This document shows positions 57,385 to 64,000 of a stretch of DNA of 64,000 bases, piece by piece. The stretch's first letter is position 1. The number at the start of each line of letters is the position of its first letter. The stretch is from the NCBI GenBank assembly GCA_963522145.1, contig CAUQXI010000012.1, positions 1 to 64,000 of the forward strand. Reading direction: 5' to 3'. The notes under the pieces were generated by a model, which saw only the letters and a list, made by a program, of their open reading frames with translations, searched no databases and was not told the DNA's origin. The position numbers and the translations under genes are program-made. This DNA is from Mesorhizobium_B sp963522145 (GTDB taxonomy: Bacteria; Pseudomonadota; Alphaproteobacteria; Rhizobiales; Rhizobiaceae).

Positions 57385-58389
57385 TCACGAGAAAAGCAGC
57401 GATGACAGCCGCCGGCGCGTGGCAAGCGTCACCGGATCGGTCAGGCCCCATGCTTCGAAAAAGCGCAGCAACTGCGCCCGCGCGCCATCTTCGTTCCAGG
57501 CCCGGTCCGCCTTGACGATGGCAAGCAGGCTTTCTGCCGCCTCGGCGCGCTGGCCGGCTGCGTTCTGCAGAAGCGCAAGATCGAAGCGGGCCTGATGATC
57601 GGCCGGATCGGCATCGAGCTGGTGCTGGAGCGCCCGTGGATCGCCGAGCTTGGAGGCCTCCTCGGCCAGCGCCATGCGCGCCCTGAGCGCAGCTATCGGC
57701 CCCTTATCGCTTTGGCCCTCAGGCGCCATGGCAAGCACCTGTTCGACCGCCTCCACGTCACCCGCATCCCACAGGATACCCGCCAGCCCGGCAATGGCCT
57801 CCACATTGTCCGGCGCTTCCTGAAGCACGGCATCGAAAATGCCCATCGCCGTTTCGCGATCCCCATCCGCCAAGGCCTGCTGCGCGGAAGCAAGCGCTTC
57901 TCCCACCTGCGGCGCGGCCACGCCTGCGCCTGCCACCTTGTCGATGAACTGCTTGATCTGGCTTTCGGAAACGGCGCCCATGAAGCCGTCCACCGGCTGG
58001 CCGTTCTTGAACGCGATCACAGCGGGGATGGATTGAATGCCGAGTTGCCCGGCGACCGAAGGATGCTCATCGATATTCATCTTGACGAGCTTCACGCGAC
58101 CGCCAGCCTCCCGCACGGCCTTTTCGAGCGCCGGCTGAAGCTGCTTGCAGGGGCCGCACCAAGGCGCCCAGAAATCCACCAGAACGGGCTGGCGGCGCGA
58201 CTCCTGGATCACATCGGCCGCGAAGCTCGCCGTGGTGGCATCCTTGATCGACACGGGCGCCGGCGCTGCACTGGGCGCGCCTCCGAAAAGAGCTGCCGTT
58301 GTGCCTGCTTTGTCGCCCGCAGCCGCAGGCTGTGGCCCGCCTGCCGGCGCGCCGGGACGACCGCCGAACATGATGTTCCTGTCGCTCAT
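57385..58389 (-). CDS. Thioredoxin-TPR protein, CnoX/YbbN-like co-chaperone
   Basis: 334 residues. A flexible Gly/Ala/Pro-rich N-terminus (1-45) leads to a thioredoxin domain (about 46-155) with active site WCGPC at 77-81 and the cis-Pro in IQSIPAVIAF. A C-terminal region of four TPR-like helices pairs (about 165-330) follows. CnoX hands substrates to GroEL and protects cysteines; E. coli CnoX lacks the full CxxC, while this one keeps it and may be redox active. Placed between the LON-domain gene and the ProX-type gene. Confidence 0.92.
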   Translation of the reverse strand: MSDRNIMFGGRPGAPAGGPQPAAAGDKAGTTAALFGGAPSAAPAPVSIKDATTASFAADVIQESRRQPVLVDFWAPWCGPCKQLQPALEKAVREAGGRVKLVKMNIDEHPSVAGQLGIQSIPAVIAFKNGQPVDGFMGAVSESQIKQFIDKVAGAGVAAPQVGEALASAQQALADGDRETAMGIFDAVLQEAPDNVEAIAGLAGILWDAGDVEAVEQVLAMAPEGQSDKGPIAALRARMALAEEASKLGDPRALQHQLDADPADHQARFDLALLQNAAGQRAEAAESLLAIVKADRAWNEDGARAQLLRFFEAWGLTDPVTLATRRRLSSLLFS

Positions 58390-58496
58390 CGCTTGTCCCT
58401 CATCCGGATGGTGCCATCACGAGTCCGGGCATAAGCACGGAATGGAGGCGCCGATCAATGAAACCCGGTCAGGATGTGGAGATCACGCGGCCGCTT

Positions 58497-59012
58497 TCAA
58501 GCGGTCACATCATGAGACGGACCGAGCAGCAGATTCGTGGTCTGGTGCCCTGTGGCTTCGGCGAAGCGGATTAGGTCGTCGCTCCTGATGGTGGTGGTCG
58601 CCTCGTTGGACAGCGGATGGCAGTTGACGAGTTCGGCCCTCGCCAGTGTCTCGTCGAGAAAGAAGCGGACGCGCCCTTCCCCGTCATTGATCAGGCCGAA
58701 CGCTGAAACCGCGCCGGGCGTCACGCCCAGAAGCTCCAGAAGGGCTGCCGGACTGCCGAACGACACGCGGCTCGCCGCGCCGATCCTGCCGTGGATCGTC
58801 TTCAGATCCACGCTGGCATTCTCTTCAACGGTCAGCAGAAAGAAGTTGTCCTTCTTGTCCTTGAGAAAGAGGTTCTTGGTGTGCGCGCCTGCGATCACTC
58901 CCCGCAGTCCTTGCGAGTCGGCGACGGTGAACAGCGGCGGGTGCGTCACCGTCGCCGTTTCGATGCCGAGGCCTCGGAGGAATTCGAAAAGTTCGTCCGG
59001 TGTCTTCGGCAT
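58497..59012 (-). CDS. Trans-acting Ala-tRNA(Pro) editing domain protein, ProX/YbaK type
   Basis: 171 residues of the prolyl-tRNA-synthetase-associated (INS-like) domain: AGAHTKNLFLKDKKDNFFLLTVEENASVDLK with the conserved Lys, GSPAALLELLGVTPGAVSAFGLIND and the terminal CHPLSNEATTTIRSDDLIRFAEATGH. ProX hydrolyses Ala-tRNA(Pro) made by mischarging. Start 59012 (MPKTPDELF) matches the family; the frame extends to 59051. About 107 bp separates it from the thioredoxin gene. Confidence 0.92.
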   Translation of the reverse strand: MPKTPDELFEFLRGLGIETATVTHPPLFTVADSQGLRGVIAGAHTKNLFLKDKKDNFFLLTVEENASVDLKTIHGRIGAASRVSFGSPAALLELLGVTPGAVSAFGLINDGEGRVRFFLDETLARAELVNCHPLSNEATTTIRSDDLIRFAEATGHQTTNLLLGPSHDVTA

Positions 59013-59222
59013 AGCTGCGAGCTTTCTGGAAACAAACTGGAGCATGGCCAATCACGTGGCACGGCAAACCGCCTTTGCTTCAAATCGCTCCCACGGGCAA
59101 GGCTGCACGAGGTGCGGGTTGCGGCAGGATGTGCCGACCCGGGCAACGCTGATTTCCTGTTGCAATCCTTTTTCGCATCGGCCATAGAGACACAACATTC
59201 GGCGCCTTCACGCGCCGCGCGA

Positions 59223-59297
59223 GCGGGTGTAGCTCAGGGGTAGAGCACAACCTTGCCAAGGTTGGGGTCGCGGGTTCGAATCCCTTCGCCCGCTCCA
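59223..59297 (+). tRNA. tRNA-Gly (anticodon GCC)
   Basis: 75 bases including an encoded CCA (59295-59297). The acceptor GCGGGTG (59223-59229) pairs with CGCCCGC (59287-59293) with one G-T pair. The anticodon stem CAACC/GGTTG frames the loop TTGCCAA, anticodon GCC. The T-arm has GGTTCGAATCC. All arms fold, so it should be functional. Confidence 0.97.
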
Positions 59298-59323
59298 GTT
59301 TCCTTTATTGAAAATGACTGTTC

Positions 59324-59346
59324 AAGGCCTCCTTTGGGAGGCCTTT
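59324..59346 (+). terminator. Rho-independent terminator of tRNA-Gly
   Basis: 9-bp perfect stem AAGGCCTCC/GGAGGCCTT (59324-59332 with 59337-59345) with a 4-base loop and TTTCT, 26 bases after the tRNA. Confidence 0.85.
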
Positions 59347-59376
59347 CTGCTTGTGTAGCTACGATCGCTGCCACAA

Positions 59377-61413
59377 TCAGAAATCCTTGGCAAGCCTCAG
59401 GGCATCGTAGATCGCTGCGTGTGTGTTGCGAGCGGCGACGGCGTCGCCGATGCGGAACAGCTGGAAGCGTCCCTCGGGATGGCGCGCCACCGACTGGCGC
59501 CGCCCGTCGAGAAGCTCATCATAGGATACCTCGCCGTGGTTCGATGAGCGCGGCTTCAGCTCGAAATAGATCTCGTCGAGCGGAACAGTGCCGTGGTTGA
59601 TGACGATCTGGTCGACGACGCGTTCTTTTTGCACGCCGCCGTAATCGCTTCCCACCTGGGCCACCAGCTGGTTGCCGCGCTTCTCGACGGATTCAAGGCG
59701 CCAGGTGACGGTGAAGGTGACGTCGAGCTTCTGAAGCGAGCGCATATAGGGCACGAGGTTCATCGCCATGACTTCCGGCGCGAAGGATCGGTCGGGCGTC
59801 ATGATCTCGACCGCCGCCCCGGCATTGGCGAGGAACTCGGCGGCCTGCAGCCCGGCATGGTCGCCCGCATCGTCGAAGAGCAGCACATTGGCGCCCGGCT
59901 TGACGTCGCCGGAAATGATGTCCCAGGAGGATACAACGAATTCGTTGCCCGCGCTCAGTACGTCCGTATGCGCCATGCCGCCGGTCGCGATGACGACGAT
60001 GTCGGGGCTTTCCGCCTCGATCGCGCCGGCTTCCGCCCATGCGTTGAAATGGAACCTCACGCCGAGCTTCTCGCATTGCGCCATGCGCCAGTCGATGATG
60101 CTCATCATCTCCCTGCGCCGGGGGCTTCGGGCGGTGAGGCGGATCTGCCCGCCGGGATTGGCGGCGGCCTCGAAGACCGTGACCGTGTGCCCTCGCTCAG
60201 CCGATACGCGCGCCGCCTCCAGCCCGGCTGGGCCGGCGCCGACGATCACGACCTTCTTGCGGGTCTCGGCCTTTGCGATCACATGCGGCATGGTTTCTTC
60301 GCGGCCGGTCGCTGCATTGTGGATGCAGAAGGCGAGACCGCCCTGGTAGATGCGGTCGAGGCAGTAATTGGCGCCGACGCAGGGGCGGATATCGTCCTCG
60401 CGCTTTTCCATGATCTTGCGGACGATGTGCGGGTCGGTCATGTGGGCGCGCGTCATGCCCACCATGTCGACCTTGCCGGATTCGATCGCATAGCGGGCGG
60501 TCGCGACGTCGGGGATCTTCGCGGCGTGGAAGGTCGGAAACTGCGTCGCCGCCCGGATCTCGCCGGCGAAGTCGAGATGCGGCGAATTTGCCATGCCTTG
60601 GATCGGGATGACGTCCGTCAGGCCGGGATCCGTGTCGATGTGGCCGCGGATGACATTGAGGTAGTCGATCAGCCCGCTTTCCTTGAGGCGCCTGGAGATT
60701 TCGAGCCCGTCCGCCTTGTCGGTGCCCCCGGCAAGCCGCTCGTCTGCGGTGTACCGGACGCCGAGGATGAAATCGTCGCCGGCCCGCGCGCGGATCGCCT
60801 TAAAGACGTCGAGGCAGAAGCGCATCCGGTTCTCGAGAGCGCCGCCATAGGGACCATCGAGCTCGTTGGTGAGCGGCGACGCGAACTGGTCGATGAGATG
60901 CCCGTAGGCCTCGAGCTCGACGCCGTCCATGCCGCCGGCCTTCATGCGCTCGGCGGCATCGGCGAAGTCCCCGATGATGCGCTCGATGTCCCAGTCTTCG
61001 AGCTTCTTGGGAAAGGCGCGGTGTGCGACCTCGCGCTGATGGGACGGGGCCACGACCGGGAGCCAGTCTCCCTTGTCCCAGCGTGTCCGGCGTCCGAGAT
61101 GAGTGAGCTGGATCATGATCGCCGCGCCCTCCTCGTGGACGGCATCGGTCATCTGCCTGATCCAGGGCACGATCTCGTCCTTGTAGGCGAGAAGGTTGTT
61201 GAAGACCGGCGGGCTGTCCCGGGAAACGGCGGCGGAACCAGCCGTCATGGTCATGGCGACGCCGCCTTTCGCCCGCTCCACGGTGTAGGCGCGATAGCGC
61301 TCCTTCGGCATCCCATCCTCAGGATAGGCAGGCTCGTGCGACGTCACGATGATGCGGTTGCGCAGCGTTAGGTGCTTGAGCCTGTAGGGTTGCAGAAGAG
61401 GGTCGTCGGACAT
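59377..61413 (-). CDS. NADH:flavin oxidoreductase, DgcA/N-methylproline demethylase-like (OYE plus FAD/NAD domain)
   Basis: 678 residues. An Old-Yellow-Enzyme TIM barrel binding FMN (about 1-370, LTLRNRIIVTSHEPAY, MIQLTHLGRRTRWD) is followed by an iron-sulfur segment (CVGANYC, Cys spacing Cx5Cx11C) and a C-terminal NAD/FAD domain (VVIVGAGPAGLEAARV) ending FRIGDAVAARNTHAAIYDALRLAKDF. This is the layout of trimethylamine dehydrogenase and 2,4-dienoyl-CoA reductase; the C-terminus closely recalls DgcA, the dimethylglycine demethylase subunit. N-demethylation of a methylated amino acid is the best guess. Divergent from the TetR gene. Confidence 0.8.
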   Translation of the reverse strand: MSDDPLLQPYRLKHLTLRNRIIVTSHEPAYPEDGMPKERYRAYTVERAKGGVAMTMTAGSAAVSRDSPPVFNNLLAYKDEIVPWIRQMTDAVHEEGAAIMIQLTHLGRRTRWDKGDWLPVVAPSHQREVAHRAFPKKLEDWDIERIIGDFADAAERMKAGGMDGVELEAYGHLIDQFASPLTNELDGPYGGALENRMRFCLDVFKAIRARAGDDFILGVRYTADERLAGGTDKADGLEISRRLKESGLIDYLNVIRGHIDTDPGLTDVIPIQGMANSPHLDFAGEIRAATQFPTFHAAKIPDVATARYAIESGKVDMVGMTRAHMTDPHIVRKIMEKREDDIRPCVGANYCLDRIYQGGLAFCIHNAATGREETMPHVIAKAETRKKVVIVGAGPAGLEAARVSAERGHTVTVFEAAANPGGQIRLTARSPRRREMMSIIDWRMAQCEKLGVRFHFNAWAEAGAIEAESPDIVVIATGGMAHTDVLSAGNEFVVSSWDIISGDVKPGANVLLFDDAGDHAGLQAAEFLANAGAAVEIMTPDRSFAPEVMAMNLVPYMRSLQKLDVTFTVTWRLESVEKRGNQLVAQVGSDYGGVQKERVVDQIVINHGTVPLDEIYFELKPRSSNHGEVSYDELLDGRRQSVARHPEGRFQLFRIGDAVAARNTHAAIYDALRLAKDF

Positions 61414-61458
61414 CGAACAGGCTCAGGATGGATCGCGGGAAGCCTTGTTCTATCCAAG

Positions 61459-61520
61459 AATGTACACTTATGTCAATTCGGTCTCATGTGTAGTCCACTT
61501 GATCGACACGCGTGTACATT
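61459..61520. promoter_or_regulatory. Candidate TetR operator region in the divergent promoter
   Basis: 9-bp inverted arms AATGTACAC (61459-61467) and GTGTACATT (61512-61520) frame the space between the flavoenzyme and the TetR gene. A perfect palindrome ACACGCGTGT (61506-61515) overlaps the right arm. Both are typical of sites for a locally encoded repressor controlling two divergent promoters. Binding is inferred. Confidence 0.5.
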
Positions 61521-61560
61521 CGCGTTGCCTTTCGTAGTCCAGCCATGGTAGGACGCGCAC

Positions 61561-62205
61561 ATGGATCAGGTCGTGCAAGACAGCGGATGGCGCGGCTCGC
61601 CGGAGGGCTGGCTCGAAGCCGCCTACGAGGCACTGCTTGAGTCCGGCGTCGACTCCGTGAAGATTTTGCCGCTCGCCAAGCGGCTGGGCCTATCGCGCAC
61701 GAGCTTCTACTGGTTCTTCAAGGATCGGGAGGAGGTGCTGGCGGCACTCGTCGAAAGGTGGCGGCTTAAGAACACCGGCAGCCTGATCAAGCAGACCGAA
61801 GCCTATGCGGAGTCCATCGTCGAAGCGGTGCTCAATGTCTTCGACTGCTGGTTCGATAAATCCCTGTTCGACGCCCCGTTCGAGTTTGCGATGCGAAGCT
61901 GGGCGCTGCAATCACCGGACGTGCTGGCCCAGGTCCAGGAGGCGGATGTTCTCCGCATCGACGCGTTGACCCGCATGTTCGTCAAGTTCGGCTGTGGCGA
62001 GGGTCCGGCCGAGGTGCGCGCCCGAACGATCTACCTCGTTCAGATCGGCTACATCTCGATGCAGTCGGATGAGCAGCTTGCGGTGCGCATGAAGCGCATT
62101 CCCGAATATGTCGAGATTTTCGCGGGCAAGGCCCCCCAGCGGCGCGAACTGGACCGCTTCTTCGCGAGGCATGGCGACACGCCGGACGACGGCCCGCCGG
62201 GATGA
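61561..62205 (+). CDS. TetR/AcrR family transcriptional regulator
   Basis: 214 residues. The N-terminal helix-turn-helix (about 10-60) contains LLESGVDSVKILPLAKRLGLSRTSFYWFFKDREEVLAALVE, a clear TetR signature. The C-terminal ligand domain is unassigned. It overlaps the next gene (ATGA) and is divergent from the DgcA-like gene, so it probably controls both. The ligand may be the pathway substrate. Confidence 0.93.
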   Translation: MDQVVQDSGWRGSPEGWLEAAYEALLESGVDSVKILPLAKRLGLSRTSFYWFFKDREEVLAALVERWRLKNTGSLIKQTEAYAESIVEAVLNVFDCWFDKSLFDAPFEFAMRSWALQSPDVLAQVQEADVLRIDALTRMFVKFGCGEGPAEVRARTIYLVQIGYISMQSDEQLAVRMKRIPEYVEIFAGKAPQRRELDRFFARHGDTPDDGPPG

Positions 62206-63062
62206 GCAAACAAAGGCGCATCGGGATCATCGGCGCAGGCGGCTGGCTTGGAGGAGCATTTCTGCAGGGGCTGGTCGATGCCGACATTGTTGCCGTCGAT
62301 CAGCTCACGCCTTCCTTTCGAAGCAGGCAGCCGCGCATCCTCCCGCATGCGAGGTGGACCAGAAACAATCAGGAACTCGTCGACCGGTCGGATGTCATCA
62401 TCGTTTCGGTTCGTCCCCAGGACTTTCCCGCGCTGGAGGCGGTGACCCAGGGCAAGCTGGTCGTTTCCGTGATGGCCGGCATCACGCTCTCGCAGTTGTC
62501 GCGGCGTTTCCGAACCGATCGTGTGGTGCGCGCGCTTCCGAATGGCGCAGCTGAAGTGAGAAAGTCCTACACGCCTTGGATTGCGTCGAAAGGGGCAAGT
62601 GCGGCGGATCGCGTCCTGGTTCAGCAGATGCTGGAGGCCGTTGGCGCCGCTGACGAGGTCGCGACCGAAGCGGACATCGACTACCTTACAGGACTGACCG
62701 GCTCAGGCCCCGCCTTTCCTGCTCTTCTGGCAGCGGCGATGATGGACGATGCTGAAAGGCGTGGGATCGATCGCACCATCGCCCGGCGATGCGTGAACGC
62801 CGTGCTGGCGGGAGCCGGCCGGCTGGTGGAGCTGCACGCGGAAAGTCCCGACAGCGTGGTCCGGACATTCATGGATTATCGCGGAACGACGGCTGCGGCG
62901 ATCCAGGCGATGCGCGACGCCGGCTTCGAAACGGCAGTCGGCAAAGGGCTGGCCGCGGCTCTTCAAAAATCGATCGAGATGGGCCGAGACGCTGAAAAGG
63001 TCGAACGGGACGCCATGCCTCGCGAAGCCACGCGAGGCGATCACAAACGGAACGAGAAGTGA
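62202..63062 (+). CDS. Atypical pyrroline-5-carboxylate reductase-like protein (ProC family)
   Basis: 286 residues. The Rossmann site IGIIGAGGWLGGAFLQGL, VSVMAGITLSQL and the helical C-terminal domain with LTGLTGSGPAFPALL follow the ProC fold. There are departures: the catalytic-domain SPGGTT box reads DYRGTTAAAIQAM, and the usual RxMPN segment is RALPNGAAEV. It may reduce a different cyclic imine, or make proline from a degradation intermediate. A polar tail follows residue 265. Its start overlaps the TetR stop, tying it to that regulator and the flavoenzymes on each side. Confidence 0.8.
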   Translation: MSKQRRIGIIGAGGWLGGAFLQGLVDADIVAVDQLTPSFRSRQPRILPHARWTRNNQELVDRSDVIIVSVRPQDFPALEAVTQGKLVVSVMAGITLSQLSRRFRTDRVVRALPNGAAEVRKSYTPWIASKGASAADRVLVQQMLEAVGAADEVATEADIDYLTGLTGSGPAFPALLAAAMMDDAERRGIDRTIARRCVNAVLAGAGRLVELHAESPDSVVRTFMDYRGTTAAAIQAMRDAGFETAVGKGLAAALQKSIEMGRDAEKVERDAMPREATRGDHKRNEK

Positions 63063-63185
63063 GTGTCGGATGCCGCGTTTGTCGGGTTTGCAAGCCGGCC
63101 ATCGCTCCAAGTGAGGGCCGTCCACCTCGCGCCTGGAAACTGCTTGCTCCCTCGTTGAGCTCACTTGCGTACCGGAAGGTGCACG

Positions 63186-64000
63186 ATGTCCGCGAAATTC
63201 CCCCGCCTCTTCTCCCCGCTCCAGCTGCGCTCCCGCACATTGCGGAACCGGATCGTCTTCGGCGCTCATACGGCGAACATGGCGGTCGATGGACTGCCGG
63301 CCGAGCGCCACCTCGCTTATTACCGCGAAAGAGCGCTGGGCGGCGCCGCCATGATCGTGGTCGAGCCCATGCCCGTCCATGCCGCCGCAGTGCTGACGCG
63401 CGGCAATTTCCGCCACTCCGACGATGCCGTCATCCCCCATTTCAGGAAGCTCGTCGAGGCGATCAAGGAGAACGGGACGGTCGCGATCCAGCAGCTCTAC
63501 CATGTCGGCGCCCACGGCGATTCCGACAACTCGTTCCATCCGCACTGGTCGCCGTCGGGTCTGCCCAGCTACCATGACAGCGACGGGTCCCATCCCATGA
63601 CAGAGGATGAGATCTGGGAAACGATCGACGGCTTCGTGCAGGCCGCGCGGCGCTGCTGCGAAGCGGGGTTCGATGGCGTGGAGGTCTGGGCAGCCTATCT
63701 CGGCATGGTCGACCAGTTCTGGACCCCCTGGAGCAACCGGCGCGAGGACCGATGGGGCGGCTCGCTTGAAAACCGCACCCGCATGTCCCGGGAGATCCTG
63801 ACACGGGTGCGGCAGGTATGCGGTCCCGATTTCCTTATCGGGCTGGCAGTCAGCGACGAGCCCGGAAACCCGATCGCGCTCAAACACGGGGAGATCGCCG
63901 AGATCGTCGGGCGGCACGACGAGGAGGGCCTCATCGACTACGTGACCTGCGGCTCGGGCGGCTACATCGACTTTCACAGCCTGATGCCGACCTTTCTTTA
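63186..64000 (+). CDS. NADH:flavin oxidoreductase, second DgcA-like (partial, runs off the right edge)
   Basis: First 271 residues of an OYE-type TIM barrel: LRSRTLRNRIVFGAHTANMA, IQQLYHVGAHGDSD, GFDGVEVWAAYLGMVDQFWTPWSNRREDRWGGSLENR. The family usually continues into iron-sulfur and FAD/NAD domains outside the window. It is a diverged paralogue of the gene at 59377, not a duplicate. GGAAGG precedes ATG 63186, 123 bases after the ProC-like gene in the same orientation, so co-transcription is likely. Substrate probably a related N-methyl or cyclic amine. Confidence 0.82.
   Translation, partial: MSAKFPRLFSPLQLRSRTLRNRIVFGAHTANMAVDGLPAERHLAYYRERALGGAAMIVVEPMPVHAAAVLTRGNFRHSDDAVIPHFRKLVEAIKENGTVAIQQLYHVGAHGDSDNSFHPHWSPSGLPSYHDSDGSHPMTEDEIWETIDGFVQAARRCCEAGFDGVEVWAAYLGMVDQFWTPWSNRREDRWGGSLENRTRMSREILTRVRQVCGPDFLIGLAVSDEPGNPIALKHGEIAEIVGRHDEEGLIDYVTCGSGGYIDFHSLMPTFL

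Overview
The window comes from a high-GC alphaproteobacterial chromosome, most likely a member of the Hyphomicrobiales (Rhizobiales) in or near the Phyllobacteriaceae/Aurantimonadaceae. The gene content supports this: DUF2794, IalB, an imuA-imuB-dnaE2 cassette behind an alphaproteobacterial GAAC-N7-GAAC LexA box, acnA divergent from ccmAB, leuD-leuB-asd, an ffh-chorismate mutase-rpsP cluster, and a probable ybhL leader before a BI-1 protein. Almost everything is chromosomal housekeeping. No insertion sequence, prophage, CRISPR array or rRNA is visible. One tRNA-Gly(GCC) is present.

Layout. 1-6.1 kb: end of a probable SPFH partner, NfeD, then an envelope/polysaccharide group (KpsF-type arabinose-5-phosphate isomerase, a beta-barrel outer-membrane protein, glycerol-3-phosphate cytidylyltransferase, a CDP-glycerol glycerophosphotransferase, GalU). 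6.4-8.8 kb: MltB-type lytic transglycosylase and a periplasmic SGNH/DUF459 protein. 8.8-15.9 kb: glutamate synthase gltB and gltD with a VapBC toxin-antitoxin pair between them. 16.2-22.5 kb: threonine aldolase, ccmB, ccmA, aconitase, DUF2794. 22.5-34.1 kb: GNAT, BI-1, an ABC exporter pair of the YbbA/YbbP type next to a TesA-like esterase, ThpR, pterin dehydratase, DUF1232, IalB, EamA, RlmN, a membrane protein and LysE. 34.1-34.9 kb: a small HTH-like gene and an intergenic region of lower GC with stacked hairpins and a terminator (candidate small RNA).

34.9-43.5 kb: argG, a FAD oxidoreductase, leuD, ridA, a second VapBC pair, leuB, a threonine-rich candidate leader peptide, asd, MATE, and a small SEC-C-type gene that looks frameshifted. 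43.5-50.3 kb: rpsP, chorismate mutase and ffh, a CPBP protein, two zinc peptidases, a second lytic transglycosylase and DUF1737. 50.5-56.3 kb: the SOS mutasome imuA-imuB-dnaE2. 56.3-59.3 kb: Trm112, LON-domain protein, thioredoxin-TPR protein, ProX-type editing protein and tRNA-Gly. 59.4-64 kb: a DgcA-like flavin oxidoreductase divergent from a TetR regulator, an atypical ProC-like reductase and a second, truncated, DgcA-like oxidoreductase.

The least ordinary signals are: (1) the Thr-rich leader peptide with promoter and competing RNA hairpins before asd; (2) the TetR/ProC-like/DgcA-like cluster, a candidate N-methylated amino-acid demethylation pathway; (3) two unrelated VapBC modules inside the glutamate-synthase and leucine loci; (4) the candidate sRNA upstream of argG; (5) the frameshifted SEC-C gene; (6) poly(glycerol phosphate)-type genes in a Gram-negative. 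All functional statements are from motif and family recognition by eye; no database search was run.
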